The notes under the pieces: model-generated
Database searches by the model: none
Told to the model about the DNA's origin: nothing
What the model saw: the letters and a program-made list of their open reading frames with translations, nothing else
Position numbers and translations under genes: made by a program
Origin: Emydura subglobosa
Taxonomy: Eukaryota; Chordata; Testudines; Chelidae
NCBI GenBank assembly: GCA_007922225.1
Contig: ML680086.1
Coordinates: 7,014,065 to 7,078,064, forward strand
DNA: 64,000 bases
Direction: 5' to 3'
Shown: positions 22,340 to 31,905 of the stretch, in pieces
Position numbering within the stretch: position 1 is the stretch's first letter
Layout of the letters: every line of letters begins with the position of its first letter

Positions 22340-23497
22340 ACCATCAAGTCTCTGCACCTCAGCGTCCCACCCATCGTTAAGGACTTCTCACTCACTCACA
22401 AATCCTGTGCAAAATACAACATGATGTTATAATCTTTGGCACATTTCTTTCCTGCTGCTTCCAACCTATTACACAAACAGCACCACCTTCCTTTCAAATA
22501 GCCAGACCTACACTCCGTCATTCTGCAGATTCTGAGGTGGGAGTTAAATGGTTCCTTCCTTCTGTCCTAGTGGCTTATGAATGGCTTCATTAACCAGTGA
22601 AGCAGAGGGTCTCCCAGGATAAGGGACGCAGTGTTCACACCATTAATGTACATAGCGATCCTGGATGCAAACGGACTATTAAAATAAACTAAGCTGAGTA
22701 CTGAGAGATCCTAGAACCATGGACCCGTCCACACCATTCATCATTTAGATCTGCAAACCTGTCACAGTGGTCAACCAGACCTTGGAGCCCCATAGAGAAA
22801 TACCCCTTTCTGTTTATAAATTCTGAGCCCTGCTGAGGGAGGGGATCAAATAAGAGTCACTTGGATCCCCGTCAATTGCCACAGAACAGTCTGGGAACCC
22901 CATGTGTGCAAAGCCATCAAAGATCTTCTGGGCTTTACCAAATTTTATAACATGGGGCAACAGTGCCTTTTCCATGGTATCACACACCTGCAGGACAATG
23001 GCCCCAACAGTCACTCTTCCCACACCAAACTGGGTGACTATGGACCGGCAGCAATTGGGGTGGCTAGCGTCCAGATGGCGATGGCAACCCACTTCTCAAA
23101 CAGCCCAGGGCACCACATGTTCATATGCTGCAGCTCCAGGGTTAGGTCTGCACAGATCTCAAAAAAAGGTTGCCCTCACCATGCTGAAATTCCCTCACCA
23201 CTGCTGATCATCCAAGGTCTGCAGGGCAATCCCTTCCCCCCACTCCATGCTGCTTTCCTGAGCCCACAAACAGCGCTGCATGTTGTGACACTGCTACAGG
23301 GGCTGCTCCTGTACTATCAGCTGTTCGGTGTTCTCCTCCTCTTCCTTGTCCTCATCCCTCTTCCTCTGTACTAGAGCTGCTGCTGCATCATCTGCTCCGT
23401 GGTACAGCGGATTGAGTCCAAGACTGAATTCATCTGGCTCTGAGGGCTGAAATACAGCCCATGCAGCCTCTGTGCACGGCTGCCAGCAGAGTGGCAC
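22340..23497 (-). pseudogene. PIF/Harbinger transposase (DDE type), pseudogene
   Basis: Conserved blocks occur in order on the minus strand: an acidic, lysine-rich linker (KRDEDKEEEE, near 23340-23370), FGVGRVTVG (23029-23003), FAHMGFPDCSVAIDG (22912-22868), a block equal to the family's RKG-FS-L-G-VDH region (22823-22764), WLMKPF (about 22598-22578) and RNVPKIITSCCILH (22448-22407). The first catalytic Asp in AIDG is kept. Family proteins then continue THIPI, but here it reads DPSDSYL. The expected second Asp region (V-H-D-A-R) reads V-H-G-S-R, so an active-site residue is lost, and several stops and frame shifts separate the blocks. Family members run about 350-450 residues and bind element ends with a partner Myb/SANT-like protein. 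No such partner is seen here. The copy is dead. Confidence 0.85.
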
Positions 23498-23887
23498 AGA
23501 GCATGGTTGGGTCTATGCTGGTTGGAAGCAATTTACAAATGGCGCTACACTGTCCAGAAAGGAAGCATGGGGCGGAGACAGCGTAAACATGGGGTTTTTT
23601 AAAAATCTGAACTCAACTGGCTTCTGCTAAGTATCCTACAATGCACAGTGAGAAAAATCCCGGCATGCACATTGTTCAGCAGCGAAGCAAAACACCACAA
23701 GATACCCTCCAAGAATACCTCATTCTTAGTATGCAGGAAGCTGCTGCCACGTGTACACAGTGATGTGCACTGAAAGATGGCACAGGCATCCCGTGTGCAC
23801 GCTATTAGTGTAGCTTGTGTAAGTGCACTTTACCTGACATGCATCAAAAGGTTGTGTATTAAACTTCCCCCTTAGACAAGCCCTAAG
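22340..23887 (-). mobile_element. Decayed PIF/Harbinger DNA transposon carrying transposase remains
   Basis: A transposase relic reads on the minus strand from about 23.5 kb to 22.34 kb. The upstream side ends in a Harbinger-like terminus (plus-strand 'cttagacaagccctaag' at 23871-23887), matching the GGGCTTGTCTA ends of the MITEs in this window. I could not find a partner terminus beyond the C-terminal side, so the left boundary is approximate. The 23504-23887 part could also be a separate MITE next to the transposase. Confidence 0.7.
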
Positions 23888-24210
23888 TTCGGGTGATGAG
23901 TAAAGAAGCGCAAGGTTATATCAGTACTGAAATGCACTGAAGAACAGCTAGCTGATTTCAAGAACATACAACTGATGGTTATCCAAACCAATCAGGAGTC
24001 AAAATAGAGAACTGCCATGTTATAGGAGCAGAATAATATACTAGAGATGCTCAGGACCATGGTGGAGCAAACAGCGGGTCCACATGCTGGCTGAGCAGTT
24101 GTTTGAGAGTCAAGAAGGTACAACTGTTTCATGCCAATCCACCTGATTACAGAGCCTCCATTGGTTGCCATTTCTCAGCCTGCAGAACTCAGCCCCTTAG
24201 ATAGCCCTTT
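23888..24210. other. No gene recognised
   Basis: Unique short spacer between the Harbinger relic and the antisense LINE. Confidence 0.4.
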
Positions 24211-24258
24211 AGCACAGGAACATGAGGAATGCCTTAGAAGATTAGACCAAAGGTCTAC
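24211..24258 (-). repeat. Short antisense LINE tail fragment
   Basis: 'acaggaacatgaggaatgcc', 'gattagaccaaaggtctacct' is the antisense of a widespread LINE tail ('agg.agacctttggtct..'). It abuts the next LINE, which may have inserted next to it. Confidence 0.5.
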
Positions 24259-25102
24259 CTTGATTCATAGATTCCAAGGCCAGAAAGGACCACTGTGATC
24301 TGGCCACTGTGATCTGGTCTGACTTCCTGAATAATAGAGGCCACAGAACCTCTGTAAAATGATTCCCAGAGCAGATCTTTTAGAAAAAAAATCCAATCTT
24401 AATTTTAAAAATAACCCACCCCAACCCTCAGTAAATTGTTCCAATGGTTAATTACTCTTACTGTTAAAAATTCACACCTTATTTTCAGTTAGAATTTGTT
24501 TAGCTTCAGCTTCTAGTCATTAGATTGTGTTATACCTTTCCTTAAGAGACTGAAGAGCCCATTATCAAATATTTGTTCCTCCTGTAGGTACTTATAGACT
24601 GTGATCAAATCACCCCTTACCCATCTCTTTGATAAACCAAATGGATTGAGCTCCTTGAGTCTATCACTATAAGGCATGTTTTCTAATCCTTTAATCAGTC
24701 TCATGCCTCTTCTCTGACCTCTCTCTCCAATGCATCAGTTATGGACACCAAAACTGGTCACAGCAGGATTCCAGCACTGGTTGCCTTAGTGCCAAATACA
24801 GAGGTAAATAAACCTCCCTCAAAATTCCCCTCTATGCATCTAAGGATTGTATGAGCTCCTTTGGCCACAGCATTGCACTGGGAGCTTATGTACAGCTGAT
24901 TACCCCCCATGACCCCCTCCATCTTTTTCAGGGTCACTGTGGTAAGCATAGCCTACATGCTTCGTTCCTGGATGTATATACATTTAGCCACATTAAAATG
25001 CTTTTGTTTGTTTGAGCCCAGCTTACCAAGTGATCCAGATTGCTCTGAATCAGTGACTTGTCCTGTTCCTTATTTACCACTCCCCCAATGTTGTGTCATC
25101 TG
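24259..25102 (-). mobile_element. CR1/L3-type LINE, antisense, from the catalytic box to the 3' tail
   Basis: On the minus strand the insert begins at the D-D of the reverse transcriptase box ('cagatgacacaacattggggg', about 25102-25082, reading D-D-T-T-L-G) and runs into the 3' tail, ending 'ccttggaatctatgaatc' near 24259. A 63-codon open stretch (24704-24513) includes MRLIKGLENMPYSDRLKEL and RGDLITVYKYLQ, the conserved C-terminal boxes of CR1/L3 ORF2. Numerous stops and indels break the rest. It is older and of a different subfamily from the copies at 15.8 and 54.2 kb, and 5'-truncated like them. Confidence 0.85.
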
Positions 25103-25630
25103 GCATCCTGTTTCCAACTGTAGCAAATACCAGGTGCTTCAAAGGATGGTACAAAACCTCCCGTTACAATGGTTTATGATGCCCATAAAAGTTTCTTTCT
25201 ACCCGCCCACCCCAGTGATTTGTTTCCATGAGCGTTTACATCCTTTCTAAATGTTTGTCCTATCTCATGTAACTGTGGATGTTATCATTATCCATCTAAA
25301 AGTATGAATCCTGCATTGCTCCCAGATTATTTTACTAACAACAATGGTAGTCCATGTCTACAACTGTCTGTGCCTTTTCCCATTCTGCATGCTGTGAATG
25401 ACTTCCTAATTCTGGTCCAACAAGCCACTACGCTCACTTCAGTCAAATCTCTCCTTAAGTCCTATTTCTTCTATGATGCCTACAAAATGTGAAGCAGAAA
25501 CAATTACATATAGAACTCACCTGAACCACTAAGTTGTGCACATACCTACTGAGTAATTGCTAGTAACCTAAGGGTTCTTCTTCCTTTCTCCATTCCCCTC
25601 CTGTTTGCTACTCCAACACACTGTGCCATG
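25103..25630. other. No gene recognised
   Basis: Unique-looking sequence. A 113-codon plus frame at 24909-25250 overlaps the antisense LINE and is its shadow in part. Confidence 0.4.
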
Positions 25631-25633
25631 TCT

Positions 25634-25735
25634 AAAATGAGACAGGAAAGTCTTCAATACAGAGACTATGTCCATATGTATTTGTTATGTAAAGCATTTA
25701 GTACATTTCTGGGAGCTGTAACAATAATAATGGAA
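25634..25735 (+). repeat. Old LINE/SINE-like tail
   Basis: 'atgtatttgttatgtaaagcatttagtacatttctgggagctgtaacaataataatgg' is a decayed relative of the 'tgtacagcacctagcaca..ggagcta..aataataa' tail at 7.74 kb. Confidence 0.45.
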
Positions 25736-25744
25736 GCAACTCTC

Positions 25745-26268
25745 TTGAGGATGCAGAAGATGAAGAGATTAGTGCAGGCATATAGGAATGGTGAGAAGCA
25801 GGATAAGATAATGCAACAACAAAAATGTAAATATCAAAATGCACATAAAGGGGCCACAGGGAAAACCTTAAGGAAGTGTGAAAAGGAATTGGCAAGAAAA
25901 TATCAGAAGTATTGCCAACCACACAGAAGCTGCTATCACAAAGGCTCAGACTTCATGGCTGGCGGAAATAACAAATTTTGCCAGCATAAATCTAATATAA
26001 AGGCAGAACAAAGTGAATGGGTAGAAAGAACATGAATCAATTGCATCCAAACAGGCTGAACTGGCGTTTACCAAAGCTAATGGAAAATGAAAGAAAAATC
26101 ACTTTAAAAAGAATGAGAATACTGAGAAACTGCTCTGAACATTAAAGAAGAATTGGAACGGGAGTATGAAAAGAATAATTTTAGTCTCTTTGTGAAGATT
26201 CATAGAAGAGGTCAAAAGATCCAGGAGGATCTAAAAGAAGCTAAGCAAAGGCTGCTTGTCTTGAAGTA
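25745..26268 (+). pseudogene. Lysine/glutamate-rich coiled-coil protein fragment, broken (parent unknown)
   Basis: The frame open to 26035 reads in its second half as a Lys/Gln/Glu-rich, helix-like sequence (for example KTLRKCEKELARKYQKYCQ and KFCQHKSNIKAEQSEWVER). After a stop at 26035 the same character continues in other frames: EHESIASKQAELAFTKANGK near 26032-26090, then EELEREYEKNNFSLFVKIHR and IQEDLKEAKQRLLVLK ending at a TAG near 26268. Three consecutive coding-like stretches of the same composition, separated by stops and frame changes, suggest an intronless decayed copy of a real protein such as a processed pseudogene. The pattern recalls F-BAR or other coiled-coil proteins, but I do not recognise the parent. 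The first ~40 codons of the open frame lie in a repeat tail and are not part of it. Confidence 0.4.
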
Positions 26269-26364
26269 GTCGGAGGTTACAGAGGAAAAGAAAATGTGAC
26301 TGGAGGTCAAAATTGACTGATCTTTGACTACTGGTGGTAGATATGCCAATGGCCTGTGAAGGGA

Positions 26365-26722
26365 TTTTAGATGGGGTGGGTTATGAGTTATTACAGAGAA
26401 TTCTTTCTTGGGTGCCTGGCTGCTGAGTCTTGCCCACATGCCATATTTGGGGTCGGGAAGGAATTTTCTCCCAGAGCAGATTGGCAAAGGTTATGGGTTT
26501 TGGGTTTTTTTGCCTTCCTCTGCAGCATGGGGCACAGCTCACTTGCTGGAGGATTCTCTGTACCCTAAAGTCTTTAAACCATGATTTGAGGACTTTAATA
26601 ATTCAGTCATAGGTCAGGGATCTATTACAGGAGTGGGTGGGTGAGGTTCTGTGGCCTGCGTTGTGCAGGAGGTCAGACTAGATGATCATATTGGTCCCTT
26701 CTGACCTTAGAGTCTATTAAAT
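26365..26722 (+). mobile_element. LINE 3' region (turtle-type tail)
   Basis: 'gggtgcctggctgctgagtcttgcccacatg', 'ggggtcgggaaggaattttctcccag', 'gccttcctctgcagcatgggg', 'cacttgctggaggattctctg', 'ggtcagactagatgatcatattggtcccttctgacctta' occur in the order of a widespread turtle LINE 3' region whose last part is also used as a tail by tRNA-derived SINEs. It is non-coding, with few differences from what I know as the consensus. Confidence 0.75.
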
Positions 26723-28085
26723 ATGCATATGCTTGGAAGTATGAGATTTTTATCAGTAAATGTCAGTAAACATCAATTCCACTGCACACATACAAACCCA
26801 CAAAAATATTTCCATTAAGAATCAAAATTTAATATGCAAAAAAAGAAAAATGCTGCTTGAGAACTTATTAGAGTCAAAATCCAGTTATTTCAATTTTTTT
26901 AATTAAGCTTGCTACAAATGGATTAGTGAATGAATAGTAAGAACTGGTCTGATTTGTTGACGTAAGGATATTTACTTTATATATATTGACAATTTGTGTT
27001 TTAACACTTTATAAAGTTTTAACTTTTGAATCTCAATGTCTGTCATTAGATAGCCACATCCCCCCTCCCCCCATAATTTCCTGCAACTGCAAAGATTTAG
27101 ATACATAAAAATCTAAAAAAACTTTAAAAATAAACATCAATATTATCTGTCCAAACTATAAAAAAATAAAAATTAAATGCTAAGCTTAAATCTGTTCAAT
27201 GGGGAGCTGGTCCATGATTAGGGCTCCTAGGTGTTATGGTAATTTATATATATATGGTAATAATGAATAGTACAGTCATGTGCCATTTTATTTTGAAAAG
27301 TGATCAGATAAAACATGATTTACACAGCAGATCTACTCCCTGTATATCATCACAATCCTACCTTTCCACCCCGCTCCCTGCTCTTTGCTACTGTTAACAC
27401 CGCAGAACTAAAACAGGTAAAAAAGTGAGCAGGATTCAGTTTCCACTTGTGCAGTCTGAATAGACTTATTAACTATGTTCCAGTCACAAAACTAAATTCT
27501 GCTCTTATGCATATGTATAATTCCAGAGCAGGCTGAGAGACTGAACAGGTGTAACTGAAGGTAAATTGAAGGCAATAGGATTATGCAGTTATACTTGACG
27601 ACATGTTTGGCCTACAGACTGCTTGTTACAATACATCAGAAGGAAAGAGCCCCAACTTGACTTTTAGGATGCATCAAGGGAGCTGGCAGTTAGAAAATTT
27701 TTTTTTGTAAAATGAACACATTCATTTGGAATCATTGATACAATAAACAAACACGGAGCCCTGTCACGCCATGTTCACAGTCACTCTGCAAAGTAGGATT
27801 ATACTTTAATGTTACAAATGGAATCTTAACTACTGCATTTTCCTTTCTAAATTTTAACTGCAGAAGCTTACTGTTGCATTGCTTATTATCTGCAATGCTG
27901 TGGCCCAGGGAGCGGGGACCGGAGCTCCATTGTCCCAGACATTGTAAAACCAGATACTAATGATGGTTCCTACCCTGAAGAGCATGGTCTTGGTTTAGTC
28001 AGTGCATAACAGGTGGATAAAGGAGGCAAACAGTAGTAACAACATGTTTTTACAAAGATTAGCTCTATGCACAATTTAAAATGAT
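26723..28085. other. No gene recognised; AT-rich, with a repeat tail at 27205-27270
   Basis: AT-rich sequence with A/T runs. 27205-27270 ('tggtccatgattagggctcctaggtgttatggtaatttatatata') is another copy of the tail family at 7.74 kb. A C-run occurs near 27061-27071. No gene found. Confidence 0.5.
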
Positions 28086-28088
28086 TTA

Positions 28089-28385
28089 AGCCTTGTCTGT
28101 ACTAGAAAAATAAGTTGTGCAGTGGCAGATGTCCTCACTACCCTGCTCAGTGGAGTGCGTTTTCATCAGGAGCACTTCAGCCGACCTGTGTAAGGGATGC
28201 AGTGTCTACATTGACCTGTTGCCCTAACTAAGCCAACATAAGCTCTACATCTCTCCTTGAGGTGGTTTTATTATGTCAGCACATCAGAGGAGTTACATCA
28301 GTGAGTGGAGCATTTTAGTCTGTACACCTCCACTGTTTTGTCCACAAAAGTTGATTTTGTTGACAAAACTCTCTAGTGCAGACCC
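28089..28385. mobile_element. PIF/Harbinger-type MITE with TTA target duplication
   Basis: Begins 'agccttgtctgtactagaaaa' after TTA (28086-28088) and ends 'ctctagtgcagaccc' before TTA (28386-28388). The ends are inverted relatives. The interior is non-coding and contains the internal pair 'ttgtccacaaaagttgattttgttgacaaa'. Confidence 0.7.
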
Positions 28386-28980
28386 TTAGAAAGGGTTATA
28401 CAGTTGTTATAGCTGGAGCCCTAGCAGTACTCAGAGCTAAGGCTACTGAGTCTTTCCATTCTAAGTCCCTGTTTTTTTGCGATTCACAGCTTTCTAACAC
28501 ATTCACCTTCCAGGGTTAAGTTGTCTAGGCCTGGTTTCTGGATTGGGGTGAATTTTTAAAGAGACTTAGGTTGGAGTGAGCTATCTAAAAACCTAAGGAG
28601 AGCAATGAGTGAGGAAAGGGGGCAAAGAGGGAATTTCTTTTCCATTAACAAAAAAAAGTTGTTTAAAAAGAACCCCAAACTAACAGCTCCAGCGCCTCTG
28701 GGGTTTGGGACAGGAAGTGGAAATTCAGGGCAAAGAGGCTTTGGAGTGTGGAGGATGCACATACAGAGAATGGAGAGGGGGACATTGCGGTGAGCTAGTG
28801 CTGAATGGGGCAAGGCCTGTCCAAGCAGACCTGGCACTGGCTGGTCCCCAGCGACCAATCCCTCACCCCATGGCTCACACCCCATGGGTTCCAAATGCCC
28901 ACACTGAAATCCCCCGGGCCCCCCGACCTCCCCAGAGCATCCCCTGAGCATCCCAGCCCTCACGGATCCCCTCCCCCAGC
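28386..28980. other. No gene recognised; approach to the CpG island
   Basis: GC content rises steadily toward 28.98 kb. The overlapping plus and minus frames in this stretch are composition-driven. Whether any upstream gene is transcribed divergently from the island cannot be told. Confidence 0.4.
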
Positions 28981-29208
28981 CCCGGGGCCCCAAGGGGTTC
29001 AGGGACGGTTACGTCATCACGGCGAAGGGGCGGGGCCAGCGCGGGGCCTGGGGCGGCTGGGCAGCTGCGGCGCGCGCGGCCGGCATTGCTGCTCGTCGCT
29101 GCCCGTCTCTTGTCCTGTCCCGAGTCCCGTCCCGACCCGGGGTCTGGCGCGGCCCGCCTCGCTGCCGGAACAAAGAGCCGAGCCGGCCCGGTCCGGCCCG
29201 GCCCTGCC

Positions 29209-29236
29209 ATGGTGGGGATCCCGGGAGCCTTCCAGT
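29209..29236 (+). CDS. Candidate first coding exon of an unidentified gene (28 bases, phase 1)
   Basis: The first ATG after the CpG-island core lies in an excellent context (gccctgccATGG). The exon reads nine codons, M-V-G-I-P-G-A-F-Q, plus one base. It then meets GTAAGA (29237-29242), a good splice donor, so the protein would continue in an exon beyond what I can identify. The upstream in-frame open region (from 29086) has no ATG, which supports this start. If the donor were not used, the frame would stay open to 29748, but through a tandem repeat and with strongly biased composition, so splicing is the better reading. I cannot name the gene from nine residues. It acts from a housekeeping-type promoter. 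Confidence 0.5.
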
Positions 29237-29297
29237 GTAAGAGCCGCCTCGCTGCCCTTCCTTCCAGCCCCGGCCCCTTCTCCGTCCTGTCCCGCCG

Positions 29298-29449
29298 CCC
29301 AGCGCCCCGATCCCCGCGCCCCACCCCCGCCGTATCCTGCCCCCCAGCGCCCCGATCCCCGCGCCCGTTTCCTGCCCCCCAGCGCCCCGATCCCCGCGCT
29401 CCTCACCCGCCCGTTTCCTGCCCCCCAGCGCCCCGATCCCCGCGCCCCT
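29298..29449 (+). repeat. GC-rich tandem repeat, four copies of a 22-base core
   Basis: The core 'cagcgccccgatccccgcgc' appears at 29300, 29345, 29380 and 29426, at spacings of 45, 35 and 46 bases. Copies two to four are preceded by 'tcctgcccc'. It lies in what would be the start of intron 1, within the CpG island. The minus strand is G-rich and could form G-quadruplex-like structures. The array is not in constant reading phase, arguing against a coding role. Confidence 0.85.
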
Positions 29450-29480
29450 CCGCCCCTTTTCCCTGTCCCTTAGCTCTGAT

Positions 29481-31335
29481 CCCTTACCCGGGATCTTTGT
29501 GCCCTCATTCACCCCACCTGTTTCCTCTCCTGTTCCTCCTCCTTCCCCTAATCCCTCACCCACATCCCCACCCCCAGCTCTGCGCTCCTACCTGCATCCC
29601 CCGATACCCCTGGTCCCCCTCCCCTCCCTGTCCTCCCCCCCCCGCTCTGATCCACACCCCCTGCCTTGCCTACCCGGGGACGCATTTTCCCCCCACCCCA
29701 TCCTTCCACTGGGATCCGGAGCAGAGATGTTTAAGAACTGTCCAGTAAACGACCGTTGCACTCTCCTCTGCCTGGGGGTGAGGGTCCTAGGGAATGAGCT
29801 GCTGTTGGTGCAGGGCTGCTTCCAATACACAGGTCTCCGTGGTGGGAAGGGGATCTGGACCCTTTCTCCCTGTGGCTGGTTAAGTGTCAGCCCCCCTGAG
29901 TTGCCCTTGATTCCGCCCTCCCCCCCCCCTCGGTAGCTGGTAGCTCTCCTCCCCCCTCGGTAGCTGGTGCTCTCTTTGAGAAAAGGAACAGCTTCTGAAA
30001 ATAGTGTGTAAATTGATGTTACTCCTGATTGCATTCACAGTTTGTTTATTTTTGCAGAGAGATGGGGAAGGAAATGCATTTGCTGCAGGGCTGCCTGCTT
30101 CAGTTGGGTCTGGGAGATTGTGTTATGGGAGTAGCTCCTGGCCTTAAGCCTGAGCATGCACCCCAGGATGTGGGATGGGGGTCACACCCTTCCTCTGGAG
30201 TTGATGTATCTTGGCATTAGGCATAATCAAGGTGTATTGGCAACTGGGTGGTGGTGGCAGTTGTAAATGCATTTGCTAAGCATCTTTGCCGCATCCACTC
30301 CCAGTGTCCAAACTCACTTCTCTCCCATTGTTCTGTGATTCTGTCAGTGATCTCATCTAACTTCTATTTGATATTTTTGAAGAGATTTGGTGCACAAATT
30401 CCCTTCCATTGAGGGTTAAATCTGTGGAAAATGTGAAAACCAAAAGTCTTTCAATTTTTTTCCTTCCAAAGGGATACTTAAAAAAAACCCCAAAACCTCA
30501 AACAGTGCATTCAGTTTTGTGGAAACTTTAAAAGAAATTGCTTCTTGGCTCAGACTAACATGAGAAAAGTTCGTCTCCAAAACAGCACTTTTGAGAGCGC
30601 TCTGAGGGAGTGACTGGGGGGGTTGGTTGCAATCAATGACTGTTAGTCTGGCCTAAAGAAAAGAAATCTGCAGCTCAGATATCTCAGGGTTTTGGGGGCC
30701 TAATCCCGTTGAAGTCAATGACAAGATTTCTGATTACTTCAGTGGGAGCAGGACTGGGTCCATAGGGTAAAATTCATCTCTGGACAGCAAGCAAGTGCAA
30801 GGGTTTAATTGGTATATAGGCCTTGTGGTGGCATTGTGCACTGGGATATATTTCACCCCTTGTGAGGCAATGATTGTTTCAAATGATAAAATAGCATGCA
30901 ATCATGCTGGCTCAATCTAGTTACTGGACAGGTGCGGAAGACCATTACACCCATGTGGAGTTCTGTTAACTTCAGAGCTCTGTGTAGGCACGTGGGTTCG
31001 CCCAGGAGAGATCAGTTGCAGGATTGGGTCCATTGGTCTTAGAAAGCTTGAGTCTCTCTACTTGCTGTGGGAACTTACAAAAGTGTGCTCTTAATTCTGA
31101 GCAAAACCTTTTCAGTTTGTTTTGAAGGGAAATGTTTTATGGATACTTGAGGATTGTACAGTTTTTCTATGGGAAATTGTTTTCATAACAAATGTAATCT
31201 TTTCTGCAATTCAATTGTGTTGTGCAGCTCAACTAGATGTATTACTCCAAGAAACTGTGCAGTGTCATATTAACCTCACTTAAAAATTAATATGACTAAA
31301 TACATGTTTGCTTGTGAATGAAGCTGTCAAATGCT
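29481..31335. other. Presumed first intron; no exon recognised; small palindromic repeat at 30688-30765
   Basis: 29.48-29.95 kb is C-rich and keeps long chance frames open on both strands. 30688-30765 ('gggcctaatcccgttgaagtcaatg', 'cttcagtgggagcaggactgggtcc') is an inverted-repeat short element, seen again at 62216-62290. No splice-acceptor/donor pair framing a convincing exon was found. Confidence 0.45.
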
Positions 31336-31337
31336 TA

Positions 31338-31691
31338 GGGCTGTCTATGCTAGAAAAGCTATACCTCTGTAATTATGTTGGTATGAGGGTGATTATTTTT
31401 TTAACCATTATACCAGTATAGTTAAACCGATACAGCTAAACTGGAATAACTCCCCATGTGGACACTCTTATTCCAGAATAAAAATGTCTACATATGGTTG
31501 CCTTATATTCGTGTAGCTTATTCTGCTTCTGAGCCAAAATAAGCTATACTAGTATAAGCTCTTTTACTGTGTTCAACTAGTACAGTTGTGCAGCTTTAAC
31601 TATACCGGTATAGTAAAATATAACCTTAACTATAACCTTAACTAGACTGGTATAGTTAAAGTGGCAAAACTTTCTAGTGTATACAAGCCCC
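31338..31691. mobile_element. PIF/Harbinger-type MITE with TTA duplication
   Basis: Starts 'gggctgtctatgctagaaaag' after TTA (31335-31337) and ends 'ctttctagtgtatacaagcccc' before TTA (31692-31694). The terminal repeats pair over about 20 bases. The interior is rich in 'ccagtatagttaaa'-type words, which also pair with one another. Non-coding. Confidence 0.8.
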
Positions 31692-31739
31692 TTATGAAGT
31701 ACTTCCCATTTTCAAAATTCAGTAAATATTTTTAACTAA

Positions 31740-31905
31740 TCCTTTACAACCCTCTTGTGAAAGTACTTCAGGTATCTTTCCCTTTTCACAGATGGGGAAA
31801 TAGAGGCAAAGGTTGTCACCAGCGCATGGCCACAGAGGAAGTTAGTATCAGATTAGTGTCCTGTGTTTGGATCTCTAGACTGCACCTATCTCTACCAGCC
31901 TGCAC
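31740..31905 (-). repeat. MIR-like SINE, antisense
   Basis: 'ccttttcacagatggggaaatagaggcaaagg', 'catggccacagaggaag', 'ctgtgtttggatctctagactgcacc' is the antisense MIR core and flank. Confidence 0.65.

Larger units (their letters stand above)
28981..29480 (+). promoter_or_regulatory. CpG-island promoter with CRE-like site and GC box
   Basis: This is the only long unmethylated-looking CpG-dense block outside a transposon. About 180 bases from 29001 hold well over twenty CpGs, against near absence in the surrounding 20 kb. It contains a CRE-like TTACGTCA (29009-29016), a GC box GGGGCGGGGC (29027-29036) and dense CGCG/GGCC words at 29068-29084. There is no TATA box, as is usual for CpG-island promoters. 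The first ATG downstream (29209) sits in a strong Kozak context and is soon followed by a splice donor, so transcription is inferred on the plus strand from somewhere near 29040-29100. The exact start site is not visible. Confidence 0.8.

Noticed and set aside
22902..23374. Plus-strand frames of 101 and 156 codons
   Set aside because: They are antisense shadows of the decayed Harbinger transposase.
28805..29473. 222-codon plus frame overlapping the CpG island
   Set aside because: Shares the region with open frames on both strands, repeats the same proline-rich words from the minisatellite, and no start context fits.
29086..29748. 220-codon open frame through the CpG island
   Set aside because: It opens with TTG rather than ATG, runs through a tandem repeat of changing phase, is almost pure P/R/S/A, and contains a good splice donor right after the first true ATG. 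Composition explains it.
29726..29936. Possible small exon starting MFKNCPVND
   Set aside because: No acceptor site frames it and the sequence after 'ctggggg' becomes C-rich chance frame.
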